Assembly (NCBI GenBank): GCA_949358305.1
Contig: OX442319.1
Coordinates: 5,704,001-5,768,000, forward strand
Origin: Strigamia acuminata
Taxonomy: Eukaryota > Arthropoda > Chilopoda > Geophilomorpha > Linotaeniidae
DNA: 64,000 nucleotides
Direction of reading: 5' to 3'
Part shown: positions 1-17,400 of the stretch, one piece after another
Numbering within the stretch: position 1 is the first letter of the stretch
How the letters are laid out: the number at the start of each line of letters is the position of its first letter
Position numbers and translations under genes: made by a program
The notes under the pieces: model-generated
The model's input: the letters and a program-made list of their open reading frames with translations, nothing else
Told to the model about the DNA's origin: nothing
Database searches by the model: none

Positions 1-2624
<2,624 letters not shown>

Positions 2625-2639
2625 TCAGTCGTGCGTCAC

Positions 2640-4726
2640 TCGTTTGGTTCGTATCTATCGGTTTAGTGCGAAATGAAAGTCGAGTAGAGGTGGATTAGAT
2701 TGCGTTTGTTTTTATTGTGGGGTTTGGTTTGTTGGTGCGCTTCCACGAAGCCGTTTGACAGATGCACCTGTAGAGTGACGTCATTTGATGGTAATACATG
2801 CTGCGCGCATTCACTCGCTGGGTCCGGGAGTGAAGTTTTGTAAACGGGAGGTGAAGTGGAGGAAGGAGAATAAAAAGTGGAAGAAAATGTGGCGGCCTTG
2901 GGTTTGTTTTAAGGGTTTTTTGGGACGGGGGATTGATGAGAGGGAGTTTGTTTCGCGCGCCACGTATTGATCTTGCAAATTTAATGCCATAAAAGGGAAG
3001 TTGCGTTTTAGTGAGTCGCGTTTTATTTTTGGCAACACTAACTACATATCTTTAGACGTCGGGTGTGGTCGGGTAAAGCGGAGCGAAGCAAAACTGCCAA
3101 AATATAATTTTTATTTTTTTTTAATTGATTTTTTTATTTTTTTGGTTGATTGATTTTTGGGATGTTTGATTGATTGATTGATTGGGATATGGAGAATTAG
3201 TGTTTTTTTATTTTTATTTTTATTTTAAATTAATTGATTTTTGCGATTTAATTGATTGATTGATTGCTATACGTGGAATTGATGTTTTTTTTTTGTTTAT
3301 TAAAATGTTTTTGTGTGTAATTTATTTTTATTTTTATTTTTTTAAATTAATTTTTTATTTTTTATTTTTTATTTTTTAAATTAATTGATTTTAGTGATGT
3401 TTTATTGATTGATTGATTGCTCTACGTGGAATTGGTGTTGTTTTTTGTTTATTTATTTATTTTTATTTTCATTTCTAAGCCGTTTTCTCCACTTTATCCG
3501 CGATTGTCTTACAAGTGAAAAGGGATTATTTTATCTTTTGTTATACGAGATTAACTTAATCTTTTTATCGCCAGCATGTTGGGACAGTTTTCTTTCTGTT
3601 TTTTATTGTTTTAGAATTTATCTACCCACGTGTCAAATAAGATTTAAGAAGAAGAAAGATTTATCTGGAATAATTTGATAAAAATCACGAAGAAAACACA
3701 AAGTTTCTGATTTGTGCACAATGGACTTTTCACGGCTGTTTTCAGATTCAATTTTCTTGGCATGTTTTCGCTATTTTTAGTTCATTCATCCTGCACTGTG
3801 TTAAATACTAAACACTCGAAACGATTTTTCTCTTGATTTATTGTGTTTACCTTCATGTTTATTCAAACTGATTGAAATTAATTGAAATTAATTTATTAAT
3901 TTATTTAAATAAGTATATGAATAACGCGTGTTTACATGGTAGATCGAGTGAGCTTGACCGCTTCAGTTCGTGGCTCCTATCATCATCCCAAATGCCCTGG
4001 GCAGGTCCCCACAAGTCCCTGGTGATGTAACGCCCATCTCATATTTTTCACAAAGTCACACTCACCAAGGGGTCCTGCTCGCAGTCCTTTTGGCGCCAAA
4101 TTTAAAAAAAAGTTTTATTTTTATTTGAAGAAAAATATTTTTTTCTTTTTTTAAGGATTTTTGGGGTCCCATACACAAATGGGGCTCTTCTCGAAAGAGA
4201 ATTTTTTGTTTTATTTTTATCATTATCAGGTACATAGAGTATCAATTTTGTGCCACCAGACGGCGTAAGCGAAACGAACGTAATAAAATGTAAACACGAC
4301 CAATAATCAATCGTTTGCAAAAGTGAAGAATTCGGATCCAGAAGTTATATTAAACGTGTTTAAATTTTTCATTTTCATTTGAATATTCTTATTTAGTAGT
4401 TACAGCTGTGACGATTATGGTGTATAAATAATTGTCAATTTTACCACCAGAGTGTGACTATTAATGTTACGAAAAATTCTCACTAGATGGCGCACATGTG
4501 TAATTTGATTTGTTTCAATTTCTGTATTCTGGACTATGATGAATATGTATCCTGAATTTTAACCCCAGCATTAGGCTTGACCTAACCGTTTTATGTGTGA
4601 TTTGTTTTATCACTCAATTTTCCTATTTTTTATTTAGCTCAGTTCAAGTTTTACAATATTTCTTCTTTCAATGAATTAAAAAATTTACAAAATCAACACT
4701 ACAAACTCATTACAAACAGAACTTAT
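2640..4726. other. AT-rich intergenic spacer
   Basis: This lies between the yki 5' end and the 3' end of the next gene. It is dominated by T-rich low-complexity DNA (TTTTTATTTTTATT, GATTGATTGATTG at about 3100-3420). A G+C-richer island at about 3945-4080 stands out (see findings). Short open frames (for example 3409-3678 and 4102-4320 minus) show no family features, and I see no credible gene. Confidence 0.6.
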
Positions 4727-6005
4727 TTATCTTCCTAAATTTTCTTCCTCATCGCTATCCATCACACTCTTTTTCACGATAACCGGAATAGTGTACTCAT
4801 CGTCTATCAGCTTACGACGGCCCTTGTCCCTGCTGTCGCCGCAATAAGTTTCTTCATCGCAAAACAAAATGAGCTTAGTCACTTTCAGTTTCGACACTCC
4901 ATTCTTCCTTTTAATCTTCGGTTTAACCAATTTGTATCTTTTATTTCTTTCGTGCGTTGGATTAGAAAACCTGCTGGATCTGATCGACACCTCCGAACTC
5001 ACATCTCCGCACGACGAGAACGTCTCTTTCTCAGACTGCAACTTTTTCGTTAAAGGATGCACCGAACCGTTCCATTCTTTCTCACTTTGATCGTCATCGT
5101 TCGAATTCAATTCCTGCAGAAGCAGCTCGATGCTAGAACTATTCTCGACCCGGGGAGTGGGAATTGCAGCGGCATCTATCGACTGCGAATTGTCAAGCGA
5201 GGCCAACTGACGGAGTGCGCAGTTTTGGCACGTGTGCGACAATTTTGATGCTGGTTCTGCGAAAACAAATAGTCAAATCAAAAAGTCTGCCTGCAATAAT
5301 CCTTTAAAATGTCCTTACTTTCAACATTATGACAACTCGACACAGTTATCGTGTAATCCTTCTCTTGCAATCGCTTAGTTGCAGGCTCTGCAAAATAAAT
5401 AATAAAAAAATATGTCCCCCGCCCGGAAATAATGTCTTTACTTTCAACTATTTGACTACTTAGATTAACAGTCCTGTAATCCTTGTCTTGCAATTGATGA
5501 GGTGCAGATACTGCAAAATAAATAATAAAAATAAATAAATACCAAAATTATATTTTAAAATGTACTTACGGTCAATTTTTGGACCACTTGATACAATTAT
5601 TTTGTAATCCTTCTCTTGCAGTGGTTTCGGTGTTGGTTCTGCGAATATAAATGATAAAATAAGTGCAAAACTGTCTACAATTGAATTGTGATTCGTACTT
5701 TCGTATTTTTGACTGCTTGTTTTCCTTACGATCTTTATCTTGCTCGTGGACGACATTCCATCACTGATCTGCGCAAATTTCTTCACAACTCGAACTTCGC
5801 GGTGATGTCTGCGGGGTTCCGTTTGGTACGACCGCAGCAAGATCGGATTCCGTTTCGCTTTGGACGGCTCGGGTTCGCTGAAAGAATACTCCGTGGGAGT
5901 GTGGACATGTGGAAGTCTGTTACTCCTTAAATAAGATCGCGTTTTCCTTGCTTCGTACGACTCATGCACTGGAACTGCCTGCGCGGATCCCAATTTTGGC
6001 GCCAT
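4727..6005 (-). CDS. Unrecognised 347-aa protein with three tandem 69-nt symmetric exons
   Basis: Five coding exons read continuously: 6005-5699, 5638-5570, 5510-5442, 5387-5319 and 5256-4727. All introns are phase 1 and 55-63 bp long. The three middle exons are each exactly 69 nt (23 codons) and are clearly related: they share LQEKDY or LQDKDY followed by a Val/Ser-rich strand. Adding or losing any of them keeps frame. Exon 1 is basic (MAPKLGSAQAV start, many R/K/S). The last exon has HTCQNC, an acidic/serine stretch, a basic RNKRYKLVKPKIKRKNG segment and an acidic end (DSDEEENLGR). I see no membrane segment or enzyme motif and do not recognise the family. The ATG at 6003-6005 was chosen for continuity; an upstream exon is possible because the frame stays open to 6143. 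It is head to head with the FAM228-like gene, 242 bp between start codons. Confidence 0.72.
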
Positions 6006-6247
6006 AAGTCGAATTTGGAACGGACAAATGAATAAAATAAAAATTACTTGAAAATTTTGACAAATGCGTGCAAATTTGCACAAATTTAACACATCGCTGC
6101 GGAGAATTCCCCATTGTCCCCGGTCGAGACCGGCGCCGCCCAAGAAAACGCATTATTACATCAGCGTCACAACGCCATTCTTCATATCATCATCCCATCA
6201 TCAAAAGTGAAGTCGGGGTCAAAATTTGGAGCGAAATAAATAGAAAA

Positions 6248-6808
6248 ATGCCAATGGAAACCGATAATAGTGCTGGTAAGAGGACGCGGATGTCCCGCCA
6301 CCTCATCACTCGCAATATCGCTCTGGATTGGATTTCGAAGGACATAAAATTGAAGGAAGAAATGGACATGATAATCAATGAAAACAAACGCATCGTTGTG
6401 ACCCGCAAACAGGCTCTTTGGAAATCGTGGCTCTATCACGTGGCTTCACCTCTGGCCAGTTCACTCCAGAAACACTTGCAGAGTCGCTGCTTTAGTAGTA
6501 TCGGCGAAATTAGACAGAATTTGTTCCAGGATTACCTGAATTATTCAAATGATCCTAAACACGTTAGTGCGTTGGACTTTCATCGACCGGATTTGTACGA
6601 CCCGTTTGTGTTGAAGAATCATCGCTGTTTTCGGGTGGTCACGAAGAGACTGCGTGAACCTTTTTTGATGAACTGGATGGAACGTATAGAAGAAAAGGAG
6701 TTTATTAATTCGACGTGGTCTATTGGCAATGAGGGAAAGATGAAGAAAGCGTCGAGTAGGGGTGTACGAGGCTACAGCAAGATGTCGCCGTATGCGCATA
6801 GATTTTAG
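6248..6808 (+). CDS. FAM228-family protein (186 aa), single exon
   Basis: This is a small protein of a conserved family without an assigned biochemical role. The centre resembles FAM228: a basic helix with a KQALWKSWLYHVASPLASSL segment, then YDPFVLKN where vertebrate members have YDPFY, followed by a conserved (F)RVVTKRLREPF block. The frame is open upstream to 6068 but without a better ATG, so the ATG at 6248 (MPMETDNSAG) was chosen. Stop TAG is at 6806-6808, with no introns. It shares an upstream region with the divergent gene at 4727-6005. The family assignment comes from motif memory and is fairly, not fully, secure. Confidence 0.75.
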   Translation: MPMETDNSAGKRTRMSRHLITRNIALDWISKDIKLKEEMDMIINENKRIVVTRKQALWKSWLYHVASPLASSLQKHLQSRCFSSIGEIRQNLFQDYLNYSNDPKHVSALDFHRPDLYDPFVLKNHRCFRVVTKRLREPFLMNWMERIEEKEFINSTWSIGNEGKMKKASSRGVRGYSKMSPYAHRF

Positions 6809-7123
6809 GTATATGAATAAGTTTTTGTTGGAAATAATTGTATTTCGAGGAGATAAAAGTTGTTAAATTTGGTAAGAAATTTTTTTTTTTGTGGTTTTAC
6901 TTATTGGGATTAATTATTAATTTTTCAAAAAAGATGGATTTATTCGGAGAACTAAATTCTAGGTTAGTACAAAGTAAATATTGGCATGTATTTTATTTAT
7001 ACCGTTCAGAATACGTTATGCCCTACTTCTTATAAACAATACGTTCACATGTCGTTAACACGCCAATATATAAAGAATTTGTTCTAGAATTGTATCATTA
7101 TCGTCTGACCGTATACAGTCGAC
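6809..7123. other. AT-rich intergenic spacer
   Basis: This spacer of 315 bp separates the FAM228-like gene from the LRR gene. It contains an AT-rich stretch and two short open frames without features. It presumably includes the promoter of the LRR gene, but no clear TATA or Inr could be fixed. Confidence 0.4.
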
Positions 7124-8401
7124 ATGCCACGTAGAAAATCAGCTTCGAGTTTGGAAGATTTGTGTTTGAATGTGGTGACTACTCGATTTGACGATAAAGA
7201 GATAAAAGATCAACTGGCAAGTCAACCACCCGTGATTTTGAATAACGTATATAAAAGTTTGTGTCCGAAATCTTTTAAAGAGAATTTGGATTACAAACGA
7301 AGATTGCCTTCAAAAACATTCGTTCATCCTCGCGTCACGTCACTACACCATTTGCATCTGTTTGATATTTCCATGACTTCTCTGCTCGAAAAAATTGGTC
7401 AAACTTGTAAAAATCTTGTGCATTTAAGCATGGAAAAATATTCCGTCGCTTCAATACAGCCAGATGAATCCGTAGTCAAACTGCTGCAAAATTTACCGAA
7501 GCTTCAATATTTAACCCTTCGGTGCACGGATGAAATTGCTGCTGCAATCGGAAAGAATTGTCCACTATTGAAACAGCTCAGCGTTGTGAATTCTCCAAAG
7601 CTTACTGACATTGGGCTGCGGTCATTATGCTGTTGCATCGAGCTCAATTATTTGAATATTTTTTCAACTAGTGCCACGACCGAGGGGTGTGTGTTCGCTC
7701 TTAACCAACTGCCACTTTTAGAAGAGTTTGAACATAATCATTGGCACGAAATATTTACTGAGTTAGCCAAACTGTCGTCTGGAAACACTTATTCCATCAA
7801 AACTGTTGAAATGAGGAGTATCGAACATATCCCTCTCCTGACAACAAGTTTTCTAAATTTAAAAAACTTGATGTTGATAGATGTCAGTCTTTTGGATTTT
7901 AATATTGTAAAATGGCCACAACGATTGAAAGCTCTTGATCTAGAGGAAGTTACACTGGTAAATATTGGACTTATTGATCGCGCTTGGCCAATGTTAGAGA
8001 ATTTGTTATTCACAGATTGTACATTTTTTGATGAAGGTGATACGATTAATGCTCGATTTCAAAACCTTCGTCATCTGTATTTCAACTGTAATAACTCAGT
8101 CGTTACTGAACAAGAAATGAAAACGATATTGGTACGATGTAAAAGTTTAGAAACATTGAGATGTTATGATTGTGCAATGCTTACTGACGATTTAATTTCA
8201 GAACTTGCAGAGTTGAATGCGCTACAATCTTTATTTTTTTATAAATGCCCCTTGGTTACTTCTGCTTCCATCATAAAATTGTTGGATGTACAAAATCCGA
8301 TAAAGACGTTAGACATCTGGCATTGCAATAATATTGATAATGTTGAAATTAACAATCATGTTGAACATAAAAACTTAAATTTGGAGTTTTTTTACAAGTA
8401 A
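7124..8401 (+). CDS. Leucine-rich-repeat protein with VHL/BC-box-like N terminus (425 aa)
   Basis: Intronless gene of 425 codons. Near the N terminus SLEDLCLNVV (residues 9-18) fits the Elongin-C-binding BC-box pattern (S/T)LxxxCxxxV, as in VHL and ZYG11-type proteins. It is followed by QPPVILNNVYKSL, where a Cul2-box-like segment is expected. From about residue 70 to the end there are irregular LRRs (LPKLQYLTLRC, CPLLKQLSVVNSPKLTDIGL, LETLRCYDCAMLTDDLIS, LQSLFFYKCPLVTSASI) of the cysteine-containing class common in F-box and ZYG11 substrate receptors. The inferred role is substrate receptor of a Cullin-2/Elongin ubiquitin ligase. No F-box is recognisable. The start is the first ATG after an in-frame upstream stop region. 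Confidence 0.8.
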   Translation: MPRRKSASSLEDLCLNVVTTRFDDKEIKDQLASQPPVILNNVYKSLCPKSFKENLDYKRRLPSKTFVHPRVTSLHHLHLFDISMTSLLEKIGQTCKNLVHLSMEKYSVASIQPDESVVKLLQNLPKLQYLTLRCTDEIAAAIGKNCPLLKQLSVVNSPKLTDIGLRSLCCCIELNYLNIFSTSATTEGCVFALNQLPLLEEFEHNHWHEIFTELAKLSSGNTYSIKTVEMRSIEHIPLLTTSFLNLKNLMLIDVSLLDFNIVKWPQRLKALDLEEVTLVNIGLIDRAWPMLENLLFTDCTFFDEGDTINARFQNLRHLYFNCNNSVVTEQEMKTILVRCKSLETLRCYDCAMLTDDLISELAELNALQSLFFYKCPLVTSASIIKLLDVQNPIKTLDIWHCNNIDNVEINNHVEHKNLNLEFFYK

Positions 8402-10759
8402 ATACCGTAAAGGCTTTTATGTAACTTGACCTGACCGTTTTATGTTATTTGTTTTAACTTCCGGTATTGCTTGCCCTGTTTTTATTTTCAGCGATCTACA
8501 CCGCCATAAACAGAATCTTAAATAATGTACCGGTATTGAATCAGTTAGAATGCCCGCCTTCTCCTTTTCATTATTTTTTTTTAAAAATTTTTCTGTATTT
8601 AATTAGGTAGCAATAGCTTTCCCCATCTTTTAATCACTGCTGCATGAAGTAAATCAGGACCACTTTAACCTTAGATTCATAATCATTTTTCTCATAGTTT
8701 TATTATTTACCAATCGAAAGGTAATGCCAAAAGTATCCTGGTTTACAGGATGTCTAGAAAGAATTTATATTGTAAATATTGTAAGACCCCATCAATCAAT
8801 GTTTGAGGCATTTACATTTATTCGGTAGAAATTTTTTCTGTAAGACCGCATAAATAGGGGTTTTCATTATATGAATGATTTTGCAATTTTGTGATTTTGC
8901 ATTAATCACAAAATCATTATTTTTTGATGCCTCCAAAAATGGGATTACATTGAATTAACCCAGTCAATTTTGCAATTGTGTGATTTGGACAACTTTGTCA
9001 TTTTTGAGTATTGCCAAGTGATATCTGTTCTACCAATCACATTCACATTCACTAAAGTACATGAGAGTGAAAACACAAAATCCCAAAAACATCTAAAAGG
9101 TAGTTTTTGTGATTTTGATAAGAAGTGATTTTGAGGCTTGTGAAACTCAAAACAAAATGGAGGCATCCAAGCTCTATCTAAGTGGCCAACTTGTATCCTT
9201 GTATATCATCAATACGCTGATGCATCCATGACTGTATAACAGCTAGGAAACTCAATTAATGACTCTGGTGCAATCTGTGAAACTTATATTTATTAAAATG
9301 CACCTTATTAAAAAAAAAATTTGTTCCATCACACAAATAGAACTAGTTATATTGCATCACATTTTAAAATTGGTTGGAGATAACTAAAACCCAATATGGT
9401 GGATAGGAAGTCATGTGACTATTTAAAAAATTGCAAAATTGCAAAATCATGAGAATGTTTTTGCAACTAATTGTTAATCACAATTTATGATGGGTGATGG
9501 CCACTTGGATTGAGCTTGGTTGCTGTCATTTTGCCAAAATAGCAAAACTACTTTTGATTTTGTGATTGTGTATTTTTTCTGTTTTGTGTTTTTGCAATTA
9601 TGCACATGATTGGTGGAACTGATACCATGTGACAAATCCAAAAGTGCAAAATTGCTAAAGTTGCAAAATTACAAAATTGCTTAATTAATGAAACCCCCTA
9701 ATGAAAACTTGTGGCATTTACATGTGTTTAGAAAATATTTGGTTGAAAAAAAGTCATGGAGCAAACCTTGTTTTTCAAAAAGATCATGAAAAAGTTGATT
9801 TAGAATTTTTATTGCCATTGTTAGGGTTATGATTTCAAGCACCTCATTCGTTTCAAACCAGAGCTCTCATTCAACACTACTGGAATAACTGACTCGTAGT
9901 CCAGAAGTTACCACAGAGTGTTGGATTTTAAACCCCCAATTAACTTTAGTAACAAAAAAAAACAATGAACACGTATTAACAAAATAAAAAAACATAATAA
10001 AGTCAAAAAAAAAGTTACAATCTATTGCCGAGGTATACCGTCGTCGTACTTTTGTACTTCTTTTGTACTTCTTCGTCTACTTTTGCTTCTAATTCAAAGG
10101 CTAATTAACATCGAGTGTTTGAGGTCGATCGCCCACACTCATAACGATAAGGAAAATGCATTTTTATAACAGTATCTTATAAAATGAGGCAGCCAACATG
10201 GTGTGGGTTTATCTGTTTTTTATCTACTAGTGAGGCCATTTAACAAATGAGAATTTTTTTAAAATAAAAGATAATGATAGATAGCTCATAAAAGCGCCAT
10301 TAGCCATTACCCACTTACATAAATTATGTGGAGGGGTAACAGATGGTGTTAGGGGTATTGGATGTATAGTATGGAGTGTCAAAAGTTCACAGATTTTCTA
10401 ACATTAAAATGAGTAAATGTCAAACTGTTCCTTTAATTCATGAATAACTTTTATAGCTCCATTTGTAAGCAAAGTTCAAAATCTATTGCACGTTTTTCTC
10501 TTAATAGGTTGTATATGTATTCAGCAATAAGTTTGTTTTTTATTCTTCTAAGCGACAAAACCACTTAATTCAAATTCAACGAATGCTTTCCCTACAATTT
10601 GCCCTTGGTTTTTATGTCTTGTTTTTGCCCCGACTCTTTTTTGTCTGCACTTTTTATACACATTAGCACGGCGTGTGGGTATAAGTTGAAGGACTACCGT
10701 TGAACCCAGTTGTAACCTTAACCTGAGCAGTTTTCTATTCCATCGTTTGCCAGTGCACA
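8402..10759. other. Intergenic region with one inverted-repeat element
   Basis: Outside the TA-flanked element at 8857-9698 this is unremarkable AT-rich DNA. The frame at 10548-10787 minus overlaps the protease start codon in antisense and is a shadow. The last 200 bp should hold the protease promoter; no definite TATA box was assigned. Confidence 0.5.
8857..9698. mobile_element. Non-autonomous TIR element with TA target duplication
   Basis: The 842-bp element is flanked by TA (8855-8856 and 9699-9700). The left end reads GGGGTTTTCATTA and the reverse complement of the right end GGGGGTTTCATTA, one mismatch. The similarity runs inward as degenerate GCAATTTTGTGATTTTGC motifs, so the whole element is rich in related inverted subrepeats. 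There is no transposase frame. The TA duplication suggests the Tc1/mariner superfamily or relatives; this is inference. Confidence 0.7.
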
Positions 10760-13625
<2,866 letters not shown>

Positions 13626-13700
13626 TGTGATTTTTTTAATACTAAATGCCTAATTTAATTGCCAAATTGACAAATCTTGTTGGAAGTCATTTTTTTTTTA

Positions 13701-13706
13701 AATAAA
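13701..13706 (+). promoter_or_regulatory. Poly(A) signal of the protease gene
   Basis: AATAAA lies 75 bp downstream of the protease stop codon, between the convergent 3' ends of the protease and SEA-protein genes. Confidence 0.55.
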
Positions 13707-14429
13707 AAAAGTTCTGCTTTCAGATTTTACATTATTGTTTTCTAACCGTTTTTTTTTTACCAATTCAATTTTCGAACAGAAAATTAGCAACACATGTGAG
13801 AACTGCATTTTAATCTAACCGATCCACAAGCCGATGTTTCAGTTAATTTGTAGTTTTCTTTTAAAATTTAAAATTGCAATAAAACTAAGTTGTTTTGATA
13901 AAAATTAAAACTTATTGAGTCCTTATAAAAGATAAAAATATCTAGATGCAGTCAGTGTTAACCATTTATTTTATACATTCATTTCAATTGGGTACATCGG
14001 CTTGTGGTCACTGGATTAGTGGATCAGGGATTGACTCAATAAAATGTATCTCATCAATTTAAAAATATAAACCCAATCTAGGAAAACCTAAACTTGATTT
14101 GTTGAAAAATACAAGCTTTCATTATTGCATCATTTTAATCAAAAAACATTTTTTTTAAATTCAGCACAAATAATATAAATTAACTATACTTACAGTTATC
14201 GATGTCTGTTTTCAAATTCTGTACTGTTAAATGTCTAAGCATTGAAACTAATGTATATTTCTTGTCAAGCCATTCTGACACTCTTCTCTTCCAACTCCCC
14301 ATTTGCACCTGTACTTTTACAATTTACAACAATGTTTTTAAATCATACACATCATTCATGCATCTCATAAAAGGTAAAAGAAATGTGAGCAAAACCGATT
14401 GAAAAATTTAAAAAATAATCACAGCTTAT
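13707..14429. other. Convergent 3' intergenic region
   Basis: AT-rich DNA between two convergent genes. Two copies of a CCACAAGCCGATGT motif lie in opposite orientation (about 13826 and 13990), a possible degraded inverted-repeat element. No gene was found. Confidence 0.4.
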
Positions 14430-17400
14430 TTAAAAGGTGGTGTCATAATCTTTTCCGTAATATTGTTCACGTTCTAGACGAGATTCGTAGTCTTTTCCAC
14501 GTTCAAGGCGAGATTCGTAGTCTTTTCCACGTTCTAGACGAGATTCGTAGTCTTTGCCACGTTCTGGACGAGATTCGTAGCCTTTTCCACGTTCTAGACG
14601 AGATTCGTAGTCTTTGCCACGTTCTGGACGAGATTCGTAGTCTTTTCCGTAATATCTATCATTTTGTTGGCGAGGTTCGTGGTTCTTTCCGTAATATCTA
14701 TCATTTTGTTGGCGAGTATCGTAGAAATCTTCCCATTCACCCCACGCATCAAAATTGGAAGTGATTTTATGATGTTGGTTGGGTGGTTCTCTTCGGAAGG
14801 AATCTCTGGCATATATATCGTTAGAACTGTCAACTTCATTTCTTTTGTATCCTTGAATTTTGCCATTTGGTTTTGAATCTACGTGACTAGATCGGCTTCC
14901 ATTGCTGTATATTGATGTTGTCGAATTATGATACTATTTCAAAAATAATTAAAAACAAAATAAATTAGTAAATAGGGATTTGTGATATTAGGTATACCCA
15001 TTGTTGCCGGCGTTACTGGAATTTGGTAACTAGTTACCGTTAACATTACTTGGCCAAAAAATTAACTAGTTACCAATCGTTATCGTTACATTTTAGGTAC
15101 CTAAGTTACCTTTATCGTTACACTTTAGATAGCTAAGTTACCTTTATCGTTACATTTTAAGTAGCTAAGTTACCGCTATCGTTACATTACGTTACATTTT
15201 AGGTAGCTAAGTTACAGTTATCGTTACAAATTACGGTTACGCTGCCCAAATTTTATTACAAGTTATCGTTACAGTTACTTAACGGTAACGCACACAACAC
15301 TGGTATACCCACACATTGCAGTATAATTTCAATATATTTTTTTAACCATATGGTGTACGCAAGACTCACTGGTATTGGTCTTCGTTGTGCTTTTTCATTG
15401 TAAACATTGTCCAGGTCGTAAACGCCTTCCATTACTGGATTGTCGTAACCACTTTTGGCTGATTTCTTGTTTTCTTGCACAGCGTCATTTGTAAGTGGTG
15501 CCCCATATTTTCGTTTAGCAGATTGAGCACTACATTTCTAAAAAAAATTTAAAATAAACAAGGTAACATTATAAAATTAAAAAAAAATTATTATTACTTA
15601 CTCTTATTACACACAGTATGCTGAGGAATACAATAGCTGCAATTCCACTACCCACAATTGGAATGGCCCAATGTGGAAACACAATGGCTTCTTCTGCAGA
15701 TGGTGGTGGCAAAATATTCTCAGGTGTAATCACTATTTACAAAATAATTTCATGCAAAATTAATAAACATATTTTCATACACTGACCAAAAAATTACCTC
15801 TAAAATTTGCATACAGAGGATCGACTTTAAAACTCGCTAAATACGTCCCGTTCTCCAAACCAGATCTGTACGCGCTTTTTATCATCTCTTGGATTGAACC
15901 ACGCGTGTCTTCTCTGAGGTATAAAGTGTAATCCACCAGAACACTTCCCTTGCTGAAAACAGACAATCATTCAGAAATTTTCCCGTGAGTGTTCGAACGG
16001 ACGCCACGTGGTCAGGGGAGGACCACAAGGTGCTGAACGCAACACGCACGATGAAATTAACCTCCGAAATACACAAGAGACACAAGTTAGTTTTGGTTAT
16101 AGCTTTATCGATGTCTAGGGCAGCCATCCGGTCATTAATGGAACCCGCAGCTCCATCTGGTTGCGCGAGGAACTGCGCCCAATGAATCCTGCTGCAGGTA
16201 AGTGATCAGTCGCAAGGGCAGCTGGTCACATTCCTAATTCCTATCACACTAAAGTTCAAAATTCAAGACCGAACCCACCTAAAACTGTCAACTTCGACTC
16301 CCTTGTAATGGCTTGCCGACTGCGACGAATGACGAAAAATCTTATCCAACTACAAATAAACAAACAAAAATCACCTAAAAACACCATAAATTGTAAAAAA
16401 TAACACCAAATACCTTTCCTTCAATTTCATTAGCCAGCTGCTTAAATTGACTCGTGGAAGGGTTCCGTAAATCCTCGCTCCAAACAGCGCCATTGACAAT
16501 CTTCAAATTTCCGCTAACAGCCACGTACTTTCCCCACCGAAAGATCGGCGACAGAGTCGTAGTTGTGCGCACAGTACTAACACTCACTTCGTGTTCCGTC
16601 CTCTTGTCAGGGTCTCTCTGATACTCGCCTTCGTAGGCCTGCTTCATCAAATACAAAGGCCTCTTTGTACTGATGATGCGACTCCTGTTGACGATGTCTG
16701 ACAACTTTTTAAAATTCGGCGGCGGCCGTGTGTAACGCGGTGAAGCCCTCGTGCGCAAGAACGGCTTCCGCGTCGCGTTATTCCGCGTGATTATCGGTAA
16801 TTTCCCAACCTGTTGAGGATAATTAAGGAGTTTTGGTTTACTCGTGGCAGTAGACGCGTTGAGAAGAGTCTGAGTGACGTTGAGTTTTGGTGGCGGCGTC
16901 ATTGCAGCGAGAATGCTGGGGTCTTCAGTTAACAGTTTGAGAGTAACATTCTTGCCCAACGTTTTGTCGAAGAAGGATTTGACCACTTTGCTGGTTTGGT
17001 TCTTGGGCGGCGGCGTCATTGCCGCCAAAACACTCGGGTCTTCCGTCAATAGTTTCAACGTGTACGTTTTGCCCTGTTTGTCGGTGAACGTCTTAAGTTT
17101 GACCGACCTTTCCTTGTCCTCCGACCCCGGGGTCGTCGAAGGAGGAAGGAATTTGGCCAACATACTTGGATCTTCGGTTTGAATGTCCTGTAAGTCGAAA
17201 TGAGCTTTCAGCGATTTTCCAACCGGCTTTTCGCTTAGTGGTGCAACATTGGTTGAAACAGTCGGTGTTGTAATCTGCTCAGTAGTGGGAAAGTGGCCAC
17301 TTGTTGTATCATTGTTATCTACAGTTGACAGTGTAGAATTTACTTGGAAATAAATAGGAGTTTCACTTGGCACTGTCACAGGACTAGATTGACTGATTGG

